The notes under the pieces are model-generated. The model was not told the DNA's origin and did not search any database. It saw only the letters and a program-made list of their open reading frames with translations. Shown here one piece after another: positions 55,089-63,453 of a DNA stretch of 64,000 bases. The DNA comes from Rhodoferax ferrireducens T118 (lineage in GTDB: Bacteria > Pseudomonadota > Gammaproteobacteria > Burkholderiales > Burkholderiaceae_C). The position numbers and the translations under genes were made by a program. Numbering within the stretch: position 1 is the stretch's first letter; each line of letters starts with the position of its first letter. The stretch spans positions 1,612,001 to 1,676,000 of the forward strand of contig NC_007908.1 in the NCBI RefSeq assembly GCF_000013605.1, written 5' to 3'.

Positions 55089-56393
55089 TCAGGCCACGGC
55101 CGCTGCCACCGCCGCCATGCCGCTGCGCACGGCGCCCTCCAGCGTGGCCGGGTAAGGGCCTGCCACGTAGTCGCCACAAGCGAGCAGGCCGGGTGCGATG
55201 CGCAGGGCAGGGCGTTGCAGCCCGGGTGTGCAGGCAAAGGTGGCGCGTTTTTCCTGAATGGTTTGCACCGCTTGCAGCGCCAGGCCGAGCTGTTGTTGGG
55301 CCTGCTGCAGCACTTGCGTCTGCAAGGTGGCCGTACCGGCGCTGCTGGCGCTCACCACAAAGGCCAACAGGCCGCTTGGGCCCCCCAGCTGGCCGCGGTC
55401 AAAAACAAACTGGGCTGGGGCAGCCGCGTGGCTGCGCAGGCTCAGCATCGGCTCGGGCAGGGTGGCGCCCAGGCCCCAGGCATAGACGGTGGCGATGGAT
55501 TCGAACTGCAGGGCGCGGCAGGCCTGCGTCCAGTGCCGGATTTCATTGGCTATTGAATCAGGAGCTGCTTGCGCCGTGTTATCAAGGGCTCGGGCCGATT
55601 CTGAGGCTGAAGTCGCGACAATCACCGCGTCAAACAGGGCTTCCGGCAGTGGCCCGCCGTGCACTCGCCACTGCGCGCCTTGGGGCTCGATGGTGGCGAC
55701 CCGCGCGCCCACGTGCAGCTGCGCACCGCGTTGCGTGAGCCAAAGGGCCGCTGCGTCGGGAAACAGCTGGGAGAGATCAAGCCGAGGCAGCAGCAGCCGG
55801 GAGCCGCCCTGCACACCCAACAAGGCGTCTTGCATGACGCGCAAAAACACGCTGGCGCTGGCCCGCGCGGCCGGGGTGTTGAGGGCCGACACACACAGCG
55901 GCTCAATCAGCTCCGCCATCACACGCGGGCGCAAGGCCTGGCAGAGTTGGGCGACGCTGCTGCGGGCGTCGCACTGGAAACCCGCCAGTTGCCAGGCCGT
56001 GGCCGCACGCAGCAAGGACCATTTGTCGCGCACGCTCCAGCCACGGGCACGCACGATGCCCGCCAGGGCGTCCAGCGGCGTCGGCCAGGCGGCAAAGCGC
56101 ACGCCCAGGCCGTCGGGGAACAGCAGGGTCATGGGTTGCTGGAGCAGGGCGGTCGTTGTCTCCACCCCGACCAGGCGCATCAGGCGCAGGGTCTCGGTGT
56201 AGGCGCCAATCAGAATGTGCTGGCCGTTGTCCAGTGTGACGGGGGTGCCGTCGGGCAATGTGCCTTTGACGGCTCTGGCCCGCCCGCCGATGGTGTGAGT
56301 CGCTTCGAAAATAGTCGCATGGTGACCGGCTTGCGTGGCTGTGACTGCGGCGGCAAGGCCGGCCCAGCCGGCGCCGATGATGGCAATCTTCAT
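55089..56393 (-). CDS. hpnE: Hydroxysqualene dehydroxylase
   Basis: A 434-residue FAD-dependent amine-oxidase-fold enzyme. The FAD-binding GAGWAGLAAAVTA (from residue 7) and the THTIGGRARA motif are clear. HpnE removes the hydroxyl from hydroxysqualene to give squalene, after HpnD and HpnC. The start at 56393 is chosen since MKIAIIGAGWAG is the usual N-terminus; 56411 is in frame. It carries a translated short repeat at 55542-55598. It is separated from hpnD by 566 bp with a MITE, so it may have its own promoter. Confidence 0.88.
   Translation of the reverse strand: MKIAIIGAGWAGLAAAVTATQAGHHATIFEATHTIGGRARAVKGTLPDGTPVTLDNGQHILIGAYTETLRLMRLVGVETTTALLQQPMTLLFPDGLGVRFAAWPTPLDALAGIVRARGWSVRDKWSLLRAATAWQLAGFQCDARSSVAQLCQALRPRVMAELIEPLCVSALNTPAARASASVFLRVMQDALLGVQGGSRLLLPRLDLSQLFPDAAALWLTQRGAQLHVGARVATIEPQGAQWRVHGGPLPEALFDAVIVATSASESARALDNTAQAAPDSIANEIRHWTQACRALQFESIATVYAWGLGATLPEPMLSLRSHAAAPAQFVFDRGQLGGPSGLLAFVVSASSAGTATLQTQVLQQAQQQLGLALQAVQTIQEKRATFACTPGLQRPALRIAPGLLACGDYVAGPYPATLEGAVRSGMAAVAAAVA
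55542..55598 (-). repeat. Short CTAG repeat, copy 9 (diverged), inside hpnE
   Basis: On the minus strand it reads GGCCCGAGCCCTTGAT and then GCAGCTCCTGATTCAATAGC. The CTAG is changed to CGAG, so this looks older. It is in sense orientation and encodes ARALDNTAQAAPDSIA, gap-free with the others. Confidence 0.65.
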
Positions 56394-56452
56394 GGGCTGC
56401 TGCGCTTGCATGCTGCGGCGGAACTTGCTGGCGGCGAAACTGCATTGCTTTG

Positions 56453-56520
56453 AATGCTTTTGGCCTCTAGCCACCGTCCTGTATGGGTTAGGTGCTCGTC
56501 TTTTTGTAGTATTTCTTGAG
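56453..56520 (+). repeat. Short CTAG repeat, copy 10, intergenic before hpnE
   Basis: It reads GGCCTCTAGCCACCGTC and then, after a spacer, GTAGTATTTCTTGAG. The right arm is degenerate. It lies upstream of hpnE, antisense to that gene. Confidence 0.65.
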
Positions 56521-56590
56521 CGTGATGGCTGGCAGGGCTTGGACTGTCAAACTGGCTACCAACAGCGTTTCTATTTTTTTCGCGTTGTAT

Positions 56591-56856
56591 TCCCCCCCTC
56601 ACCCCAACCCTCTCCACCCCCGCCGGGGCGGAAAGGGAGCTAACAGCCACATTTGGCCTTGTCTTTGAAGGTGGGAAATAAACGCGCGATGGCACGTTGG
56701 CCTTGAACCGGCTAATCGGTTTCGAGATGAGTTGCTGCCACTTCGAGGCCAGCGTGAAGTCGGGCTCAAATTTCCCACCTTTCAACACGCGGCCACATGA
56801 GGCTCCCCCCTTTCGCCCGGCGGGGCGAGAGGGGGGCAGGGGGGGGTGAGTGGGGG
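56591..56856 (-). mobile_element. MITE-like element B (inverted relative to A)
   Basis: A 266-bp non-coding element that matches the reverse complement of element A at both ends (CCGGGGCGGAAAGGGAGC followed by TAACAGCCACATTTGGCC on one side, GCGGCCACATGA and the G-rich hairpin on the other). It differs inside and is shorter. Together with copy 10 it fills the 566-bp gap between hpnD and hpnE. Confidence 0.7.
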
Positions 56857-56959
56857 AAAAAAAGTTCAAAAAACCAACCTGGTCAAGCCCACGACAGCGG
56901 GCAAAGGGTCTCCTGTCGAGCGCCATGCCGAAACGAGGTTTTTGCCAGCTTCGGGCTCT

Positions 56960-57799
56960 TCACATCCGCCCCAGCGCCTGCACCTTCCACGCCAGCCACA
57001 GTTTGCGCAAGGGCGTGAGGCTGATACGCTGGTGCAGCACCTGGAAGTTGTCGTGCTCGATTTCAGTGAGCAAGGCGCGGTAGATGCTGGCCATCATCAG
57101 GCCTGGCTTTTGCGCGCGGCGATCTACGGCGGGTAACAGGGCCAGCGCCTCGTCGTACAGGCCTTGTGCACGCCGGGCCTGAAACTGCATCAGCGCGGTA
57201 AAGCGCTCGGAGTAGCTGCGCTTGAGGATTTCATGTGCCTTGACGTCAAACTGCTGCAACTCGTTGACCGGCAGGTAGATGCGGCCCCGCCCGGCATCTT
57301 CGCCGACGTCGCGAATGATATTGGTGAGTTGCAGCGCCTGGCCCAGCTTGTGCGCGTACAGGGTGGTTTGCGGCACGGTCTGACCAAAAATCTGCGCTGC
57401 CACTTCGCCCACCACGCCCGCCACCAGATGGCAGTAGCGCTGCAGGCCGGGGTAGTCGAGGTAGCGGGTTTGCGTCAGGTCCATCTGGCAGCCTTCGATC
57501 ACGGACTGGAGGTGGTGTTGTTCAATCTGGAACTCGGCCGCCAGGGGCATCAAGGCCTGCAGCACCGGGTGGCTGGGCCGCCCGGCAAACGACTGGGTGA
57601 CTTCGGCCTGCCACCAGGCCAGCTTGCTGCTGGCCACGCTGGGGTCCACCATGTCATCCACCACGTCATCGATCTCGCGGCAGAACGCATAAAAGGCAGT
57701 GATGGCGGCGCGTTGGGTCGGCGGCAAAAACAGAAAGGCGTAATAGAAGCTGCTGCCCGAAGCGGCGGCTTTTTGCTGGACGTAGTCTTGTGGCGTCAT
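56960..57799 (-). CDS. hpnD: Presqualene diphosphate synthase
   Basis: HpnD joins two farnesyl diphosphates to presqualene diphosphate. The 279-residue protein has the two Asp-rich motifs of the squalene/phytoene synthase family: REIDDVVDDMVD and NIIRDVGEDAGRGRIYLP. The start at 57799 (MTPQDYVQQK) follows the hpnC stop by 10 bp; a longer open frame upstream overlaps hpnC and is not used. It works with HpnC and HpnE to make squalene. Confidence 0.9.
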   Translation of the reverse strand: MTPQDYVQQKAAASGSSFYYAFLFLPPTQRAAITAFYAFCREIDDVVDDMVDPSVASSKLAWWQAEVTQSFAGRPSHPVLQALMPLAAEFQIEQHHLQSVIEGCQMDLTQTRYLDYPGLQRYCHLVAGVVGEVAAQIFGQTVPQTTLYAHKLGQALQLTNIIRDVGEDAGRGRIYLPVNELQQFDVKAHEILKRSYSERFTALMQFQARRAQGLYDEALALLPAVDRRAQKPGLMMASIYRALLTEIEHDNFQVLHQRISLTPLRKLWLAWKVQALGRM

Positions 57800-57809
57800 G
57801 GGGCTATTG

Positions 57810-58694
57810 TTACATCCACAGGGCGCGCCACAGCAGGATGGGCGCGTCCCACCAGCGCAGGCGTGGGCGCTGGCGCAGCGTGGCAAAGTGCAGGGCGTCG
57901 ATCTTGTCCAGAATGCGCAGGCCCCCTTGCACCACCAGGCGCAGCTCCCAGCCGGCACGGCCCGCAATCAGGTGCACCAGTTCAGAGCCTTTCAGCATCC
58001 TGGCCCTTGCTGCAGCTGCGTAGGCCGCTATCAAATTGGTCACTGATTGGGTTTGTTGGCAAGTCTGCAGATCGGCCAGCGCGACGCCAAAGCGCTCGCA
58101 GTCGTCGGTCACGAAGTAGTTGCGCCCGCGCGGCAGGTCGCGGCTCGGGTCTTGCCAGAAGTTGATCAGCTGCAGCGCGGTGCAGATGTCGTCGCTCAGG
58201 GCCAGCGCCTGCGTATCTGTCACGCCGTAGAGGTGCAGCAGCAGGCGACCAATCGGGTTGGCGGAGCGGCGGCAATAGTCCAGCAACTCGGCCTGGGTGG
58301 CGTAGCCGCTGCCGTTGCGTGTTTTTTCAACGTCTTGCACAAACGCATCGAGCAAGTCGTGCAGGAGCGGCGCGGGCAACTGGTGCGTCTGCACGGCGTG
58401 TTGCAATGGCCCGAATACGGACGCCCAGCGCGCCTTGCGGTCAGTGTCGGCTGCAGCGCCAGTCGTTTGACAGGCATGGGTCAGCTGTTGGCGGTAGTCC
58501 TGCAGGTCTTGCAGGCGCTGCGTCGCCGTGGCATCGCCTTCATCGGCCAGGTCGTCGGCGGTGCGGGCAAAGTGGTACAGCGCGGTAATCGGGGCACGCA
58601 AGTGGGCCGGACACAACCAGGATGCGACGGGAAAATTCTCATAGTGCGTGATCGGATCGGGGGCGGGTCGCTTAGCCGTGGCGGGGTGTTGCAT
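57810..58694 (-). CDS. hpnC: Hydroxysqualene synthase
   Basis: HpnC converts presqualene diphosphate to hydroxysqualene. The 294-residue protein belongs to the squalene/phytoene synthase family: FARTADDLADEGD and NFWQDPSRDLPRGRNYF carry the Asp residues that bind diphosphate and Mg. The start at 58694 (MQHPATAK) is chosen by family alignment; longer in-frame starts extend into the RND promoter. It is the first gene of the hpnCD(E) run. Confidence 0.9.
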   Translation of the reverse strand: MQHPATAKRPAPDPITHYENFPVASWLCPAHLRAPITALYHFARTADDLADEGDATATQRLQDLQDYRQQLTHACQTTGAAADTDRKARWASVFGPLQHAVQTHQLPAPLLHDLLDAFVQDVEKTRNGSGYATQAELLDYCRRSANPIGRLLLHLYGVTDTQALALSDDICTALQLINFWQDPSRDLPRGRNYFVTDDCERFGVALADLQTCQQTQSVTNLIAAYAAAARARMLKGSELVHLIAGRAGWELRLVVQGGLRILDKIDALHFATLRQRPRLRWWDAPILLWRALWM

Positions 58695-58738
58695 GGTGAG
58701 TTGATTTTGCCTGTAAGTGGTTTGTCTCCCGCTCACTA

Positions 58739-58767
58739 TTGACAAGTTCTCGTATTTCTCATAAATT
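58739..58767 (+). promoter_or_regulatory. Sigma-70-type promoter of the RND efflux genes
   Basis: A perfect -35 TTGACA (58739-58744), a 17-bp spacer and a -10-like TAAATT (58762-58767, four of six matches) lie 75-100 bp upstream of the membrane-fusion gene. A 26-bp palindrome overlaps the -10. Confidence 0.6.
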
Positions 58768-58789
58768 AATAACCTGTTGGTCATTAATT
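58764..58789. promoter_or_regulatory. 26-bp palindromic operator candidate
   Basis: Arms AATTAATAACC (58764-58774) and GGTCATTAATT (58779-58789) are inverted repeats with one mismatch, separated by TGTT. It covers the -10 and probable transcript start of the RND genes, where a TetR- or MarR-type repressor would block transcription. No regulator gene is adjacent. Confidence 0.6.
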
Positions 58790-58841
58790 AATCTGCCAAT
58801 CGACCACGGCGGCCTTTGCGACTCTTCACCACGTTTTCACC

Positions 58842-60038
58842 ATGTCCATCAACTCAATTCAATTCCGGGCGACGCTCATCGCGACCGTGCTTCTGTTGGC
58901 CGCTTGTTCCAGGCCAGCGCCGAGTGAGGAGCCGGTCCGCGCCGTGAAGGTCATCACCGTGGGGCTGGCGCGCATGGACTCTGGCGCCGAATTCGCGGGC
59001 GAGGTGCGCGCCCGCGTCGAGTCGCGCCTGGGCTTTCGGGTGGGCGGCAAGATTGTGCGGCGCCAGGTGGAGCTGGGCCAGCGCGTCAAGGCAGGCCAGG
59101 TGCTGGCGCAGTTGGATCCGCTGGACTACCAGTTGGCGGCGCAAGCGGCGCGGGCGCAGGTGGCCGCAGCGGTCAGCAGCCAGGAGCTGGCCGCTTCAGA
59201 TTTCAAGCGCTACCAGGACCTGCGCGAGCGCAACTTCATCAGCGCGGCTGAACTGGAGCGGCGAGAGGCCGGCCTGAAGGCTGCGCAGGCGCAACTGGCC
59301 CAGGCCCAGGCGCAGTCCGGCGGTCAAGGCAACCAGGCCTCCTACACCACCTTGGTGGCCGATGTGGCGGGCGTGGTGACGGCGGTGGAGGCCGAACCGG
59401 GTCAGGTGGTGGCTGCCGGCACGCCGGTGGTGCGGGTGGCGCAGGACGGCCCGCGTGATGTGGCGTTTGCCGTGCCGGAAGACCAGGTCGCGTTGATCAA
59501 GACCGGCGCGGCGGTGGTCGTGCGCGGCTGGTCCGGCGCGGCCAGCGTCAACGGGGTGGTGCGTGAGGTGGCGGCCAGTGCCGACCCGGTGACGCGCACT
59601 TTTGGCGTGAAGGTGGCGCTGGGGGCTCAAGACACTTTGGCCCTGGGTTCGACCGTCACGGTGCTGCTGTCGAGCCTGGATCGCGGCGCCGCGCCGGCCA
59701 TCAAGCTGCCCACCAGTGCCTTGCGCCAGGACGGCAAGTCGCAAGCGGTGTGGGTGCTCGACAAACCCAGCATGACGGTCCGGCTGCAGCCGGTCCAAAT
59801 TGCCACGGTCGATGGCAACGAGGTGGTGCTGGCGGGCGGTCTGCAGCCGGGCATGCAGGTGGTGGTGGCCGGTGTGCATGTGTTGTCGCCCGGTCAAAAA
59901 GTGACCATCTATAAGGAAAATAAGGCTCTAGCCTCCGTCAATACGACGCAAGCAGCTACTAATTCAGTAGCGGTTTCGGTGCCACCAGGCGCCACTCCCG
60001 CACCGGCTGCGTCCGCTGCGAGCGCAGTGGCCAAGTGA
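58842..60038 (+). CDS. RND efflux membrane fusion lipoprotein
   Basis: A 398-residue periplasmic adaptor of the AcrA/RND-MFP family. The signal ends with lipobox LAAC (Cys about 22), then the lipoyl domain (GGKIVRRQVELGQRVKAGQVLAQLD), a coiled-coil hairpin (about residues 105-160) and a barrel domain. It links the inner-membrane RND pump encoded next to an outer-membrane channel, which is not encoded here. The C-terminal tail holds a translated short repeat (59921-59974) just before an Ala-Pro-rich end. Confidence 0.9.
   Translation: MSINSIQFRATLIATVLLLAACSRPAPSEEPVRAVKVITVGLARMDSGAEFAGEVRARVESRLGFRVGGKIVRRQVELGQRVKAGQVLAQLDPLDYQLAAQAARAQVAAAVSSQELAASDFKRYQDLRERNFISAAELERREAGLKAAQAQLAQAQAQSGGQGNQASYTTLVADVAGVVTAVEAEPGQVVAAGTPVVRVAQDGPRDVAFAVPEDQVALIKTGAAVVVRGWSGAASVNGVVREVAASADPVTRTFGVKVALGAQDTLALGSTVTVLLSSLDRGAAPAIKLPTSALRQDGKSQAVWVLDKPSMTVRLQPVQIATVDGNEVVLAGGLQPGMQVVVAGVHVLSPGQKVTIYKENKALASVNTTQAATNSVAVSVPPGATPAPAASAASAVAK
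59921..59974 (+). repeat. Short CTAG repeat, copy 11, inside the RND fusion-protein gene
   Basis: It reads GGCTCTAGCCTCCGTC and then GCTACT-AATTC-AGTAGC, a clean palindrome. In sense orientation it encodes ALASVNTTQAATNSVA at the C-terminal tail. It aligns gap-free with copies 1, 2, 4 and 9. Confidence 0.8.
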
Positions 60039-60045
60039 GGTGCGC

Positions 60046-63000
60046 ATGAAACACCACCAATCCAAAAAGAGTTTCAATCTGTCCAGGTGGGCGCTGGAGC
60101 ATGCGGCGCTGACCCGGTTTTTGATGCTGGTGCTGCTGCTGCTGGGCGTGTCGGCGTACTTCCAGCTGGGGCAGGATGAAGATCCGCCGTTCACTTTTCG
60201 CGCCATGGTGGTGCGCAGCTACTGGCCCGGCGCCACTGCCCAGCAGGTGGCGGAGCAGGTGACCGACAAGATTGAGCGCACCCTGCAGGAAGTGCCCTAC
60301 GCCGACAAGATTCGCAGTTACTCAAAGCCGGGCGAGTCGCAGATCATTTTCCAGATCAAGGACTCGTCCAAGGCCAGCGAGGTCGCCAACGTCTGGTATT
60401 CGGTGCGCAAGAAGGTGGGCGACATGCGTGGCACGCTGCCCCAGGGCGTGCTGGGCCCGTTCTTTAACGATGATTTTGGCGATGTGTTTGGCGTGATCTA
60501 TGCGCTGCAGGCCGATGGCTTCAGCTATGCCGAGCTCAAGACCTTTGCCGACGATGCACGCCAACAGTTGCTGCGGGTGCCGGATGTGGCCAAGGTGGAG
60601 CTGTTTGGTGTGCAGGACGAAAAACTCTACATAGAAATCTCGCAAAGGCGCTTGGCCGAGCTCGGCCTGGATATGAACGCGGTGCTGGCGCAACTGGGCC
60701 AGCAAAATGTGGTCGAGTCGGCGGGCGCAGTGCAGACGCCGCTGGACGTGGTGCAGCTGCGGGTGGCCGGGCAGTTCAACGCGACGGACGACTTGCGCGC
60801 CATGCCCCTACGCGGCAGCTCGGGCGCGCAACTGCGCCTTGGTGACATTGCCAGCATCGAGCGCGGCTACGTGGATCCGCCTGTGATCAAGGTGCGCCAT
60901 CAGGGCCAGGAAGTGATCGCGCTCGGGGTTGCCATGACCAAGGGTGGCGACATCATCGCTTTGGGAAAAGCCCTCAAGACCACGACGCAGCGGCTGGAAA
61001 AGGCGCTGCCGGTCGGCGTGAAATTGGTGCAGATTCAGGATCAGCCGACGGCCGTGGCGACGTCGGTGCGTGAGTTTGTCAAGGTGCTGATCGAGGCGGT
61101 GACGATCGTGCTGGTGGTCAGCTTCGTCAGCCTGGGGCTGCACAAGCGGCCCGGCCAAAACTCACTGCTCAAACGCTGGACGCTCGACATGCGCCCCGGT
61201 CTGGTGGTGGGCATCACCATTCCGCTGGTGCTGGCAATGACGTTCCTGGCGATGCAGTACTGGGGCATCGGATTGCACAAAATTTCACTCGGCTCGCTGA
61301 TCATTGCGCTCGGGTTGCTGGTGGACGACGCCATTATTTCGGTCGAGATGATGGTGACCAAGATGGAGCAGGGCTATGACAAGGTGCGCGCCGCCACCTT
61401 TGCCTATGAAATCACCGCCATGCCGATGCTCACCGGCACGCTGATCACGGCGGCCGGTTTTTTGCCCATTGGCCTGGCTCAATCGACCGTGGGTGAATAC
61501 ACTTTTGCGATTTTTGCGGTGACGGTCATTGCGCTGGTGCTGAGCTGGATCGTGTCGGTCTATTTTGTGCCTTACCTGGGCACGCTGCTGCTCAAGGCGC
61601 CCCCGCATGTGGTGCTGGCGAACCGCGCCGGCGCGGACGAGCCAAGCGCGGGTCCCGTGCATGATCCGTACGACACGCCGTTTTACAACGCATTCCGGCG
61701 CGCGGTGAACGCTTGTGTGCAGCACCGCTGGCTCACCCTGGGCGCGACCCTGCTGGTGTTTGCGCTGGGCATTGTGGGCATGGGCCGGGTGCAGCAACAG
61801 TTCTTTCCGGATTCGAGCCGGCCCGAAATCATCGTCGATATCTGGTCGCCCGAAGGCAGCTCGTTTGCCGCCAATGAAGCCGTGGCCAAGCGGGTGGAGG
61901 CGCGCCTGCTGGCTGAGCCGGGCGTGGCATCCGTCACGCAGTGGGTGGGCTCGGGGGTGCCGCGGTTTTACCTGCCGCTGGATCAGGTTTTCCCGCAGAC
62001 CAATGTGTCGCAGTTCATCGTCGTGCCCGCGGACCTGAAGCTGCGTGAGTCGCTGCGGGTCAAGCTGCCGGCGCTGCTGGCGACCGAGTTCCCCGAGGTG
62101 CGCGGGCGGGTCAAGCTCTTGCCCAACGGCCCGCCGGTGCCGTATCCGGTGCAGTTTCGTGTGGTGGGCACGGACCCGCTGCTGCTGCGCGAGCGTGCCG
62201 ACGAGGTCAACGCCATCCTGCGTTTGAACCCGAACATGCGCGGTGTCAATGACAACTGGAACGAGTCGGTCAAGGTGATGCGCCTGGAGGTGGACCAGAC
62301 CAAGGCCCGCGCGCTGGGCGTGAGCAGCCAGTCCATTGCCCAGGCGTCCAGAGCCATCTTTAGCGGTGCCACGGTCGGCCAGTTCCGTGAAGGTGACCAA
62401 TTGATCGACATCGTGCTGCGCCAACCGCTGGCTGAGCGCAACGCCATCAGCGATATCGCCAATGCGTATGTGCCGACGGCCTCCGGCAAATCGATTCCGC
62501 TGACGCAGATCGCCAAGCCGGTGTTTGCCTGGGAGCCGGGCGTGATGTGGCGTGAGAACCGCGACTACGCCATCACCGTACAGGGCGACATTGTTGAAGG
62601 ACTACAGGGCGCCACGGTGACGGCTCAATTGCTGCCGCAACTCAAAAAGCTGGAAACGCAATGGGCGCAGAGCGGCCACAGTGGCTACCGCATCGAAGTC
62701 GCCGGTGCGGTGGAGGAGAGCAGCAAGGGGTCGGCCTCGATCATCGTTGGCATTCCCATCATGCTGTTCATCACTTTCACACTGCTGATGCTGCAGCTGC
62801 ACAGCTTCAGCCGCGCGATGCTGGTGTTCCTGACCGGGCCGCTGGGTATTGCGGGCGTGGCGGCGGCGCTGCTGCTGCTGAACCGGCCCTTTGGCTTTGT
62901 GGCGCTGCTGGGGGTGATCGCGCTGATGGGCATGATTCAACGCAACTCGGTGATTCTGATCGACCAGATTGAGCAGGACCGCGCCCGCGGCGTGCCGGAT

Positions 63001-63228
63001 TGGGAGGCGATTGTGGAGTCGACAGTGCGCCGCCTGCGCCCGATTGTGCTGACCGCAGCGGCGGCCGTGCTGGCCATGATTCCCCTGTCGCGCTCGGTTT
63101 TCTGGGGCCCGATGGCGGTGGCGATCATGGGCGGACTGGTTGTGGCCACGGTTTTGACCTTGCTGGCCTTGCCAGCCATGTATGCGGCCTGGTTCCGGGT
63201 CAGGCGGGAACCGAACGCGGCAAGTTAG
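60046..63228 (+). CDS. RND efflux pump inner-membrane transporter
   Basis: A 1060-residue resistance-nodulation-division transporter with the usual 12 helices and two large periplasmic loops. The proton-relay pair is visible in GLLVDDAIISVE (about residue 425). It is of the general HAE/AcrB-like type; nothing in the sequence gives the substrate. The ATG at 60046 has GAGG at 60037-60040, 5 bp upstream; a GTG at 60040 is also in frame. It is 7 bp after the fusion-protein gene. Confidence 0.92.
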   Translation: MKHHQSKKSFNLSRWALEHAALTRFLMLVLLLLGVSAYFQLGQDEDPPFTFRAMVVRSYWPGATAQQVAEQVTDKIERTLQEVPYADKIRSYSKPGESQIIFQIKDSSKASEVANVWYSVRKKVGDMRGTLPQGVLGPFFNDDFGDVFGVIYALQADGFSYAELKTFADDARQQLLRVPDVAKVELFGVQDEKLYIEISQRRLAELGLDMNAVLAQLGQQNVVESAGAVQTPLDVVQLRVAGQFNATDDLRAMPLRGSSGAQLRLGDIASIERGYVDPPVIKVRHQGQEVIALGVAMTKGGDIIALGKALKTTTQRLEKALPVGVKLVQIQDQPTAVATSVREFVKVLIEAVTIVLVVSFVSLGLHKRPGQNSLLKRWTLDMRPGLVVGITIPLVLAMTFLAMQYWGIGLHKISLGSLIIALGLLVDDAIISVEMMVTKMEQGYDKVRAATFAYEITAMPMLTGTLITAAGFLPIGLAQSTVGEYTFAIFAVTVIALVLSWIVSVYFVPYLGTLLLKAPPHVVLANRAGADEPSAGPVHDPYDTPFYNAFRRAVNACVQHRWLTLGATLLVFALGIVGMGRVQQQFFPDSSRPEIIVDIWSPEGSSFAANEAVAKRVEARLLAEPGVASVTQWVGSGVPRFYLPLDQVFPQTNVSQFIVVPADLKLRESLRVKLPALLATEFPEVRGRVKLLPNGPPVPYPVQFRVVGTDPLLLRERADEVNAILRLNPNMRGVNDNWNESVKVMRLEVDQTKARALGVSSQSIAQASRAIFSGATVGQFREGDQLIDIVLRQPLAERNAISDIANAYVPTASGKSIPLTQIAKPVFAWEPGVMWRENRDYAITVQGDIVEGLQGATVTAQLLPQLKKLETQWAQSGHSGYRIEVAGAVEESSKGSASIIVGIPIMLFITFTLLMLQLHSFSRAMLVFLTGPLGIAGVAAALLLLNRPFGFVALLGVIALMGMIQRNSVILIDQIEQDRARGVPDWEAIVESTVRRLRPIVLTAAAAVLAMIPLSRSVFWGPMAVAIMGGLVVATVLTLLALPAMYAAWFRVRREPNAAS

Positions 63229-63286
63229 AATTCCAGGTTGACCGATTTCCCGGGGCTGGTCTTGCAGGCCGGCCTCTTTGTTTTTT

Positions 63287-63373
63287 GCGCGGGTGGCGAA
63301 ATTGGTAGACGCACCAGGTTTAGGTCCTGACGCTGGAAACAGTGTGGGGGTTCGAGTCCCCCCCCGCGCACCA
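63287..63373 (+). tRNA. tRNA-Leu(UAG)
   Basis: An 87-nt tRNA with acceptor GCGCGGG pairing with CCCGCGC, followed by A and an encoded CCA end (63371-63373). The D-arm, a long class-II variable arm (ACGCTGGAAACAGTGT region) and the T-loop GTTCGAGTCC are visible. The anticodon loop TTTAGGT contains TAG, which reads CUA-type leucine codons. It lies about 80 bp before tig, as in other Burkholderiales. Confidence 0.95.
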
Positions 63374-63453
63374 CTTGGATATTTGCGGGACAGTCCGCAG
63401 TCGCGTAGCGACCAGTTCTGTCCCTCCCATTGTTTGTATTTAGGAGAATCACC

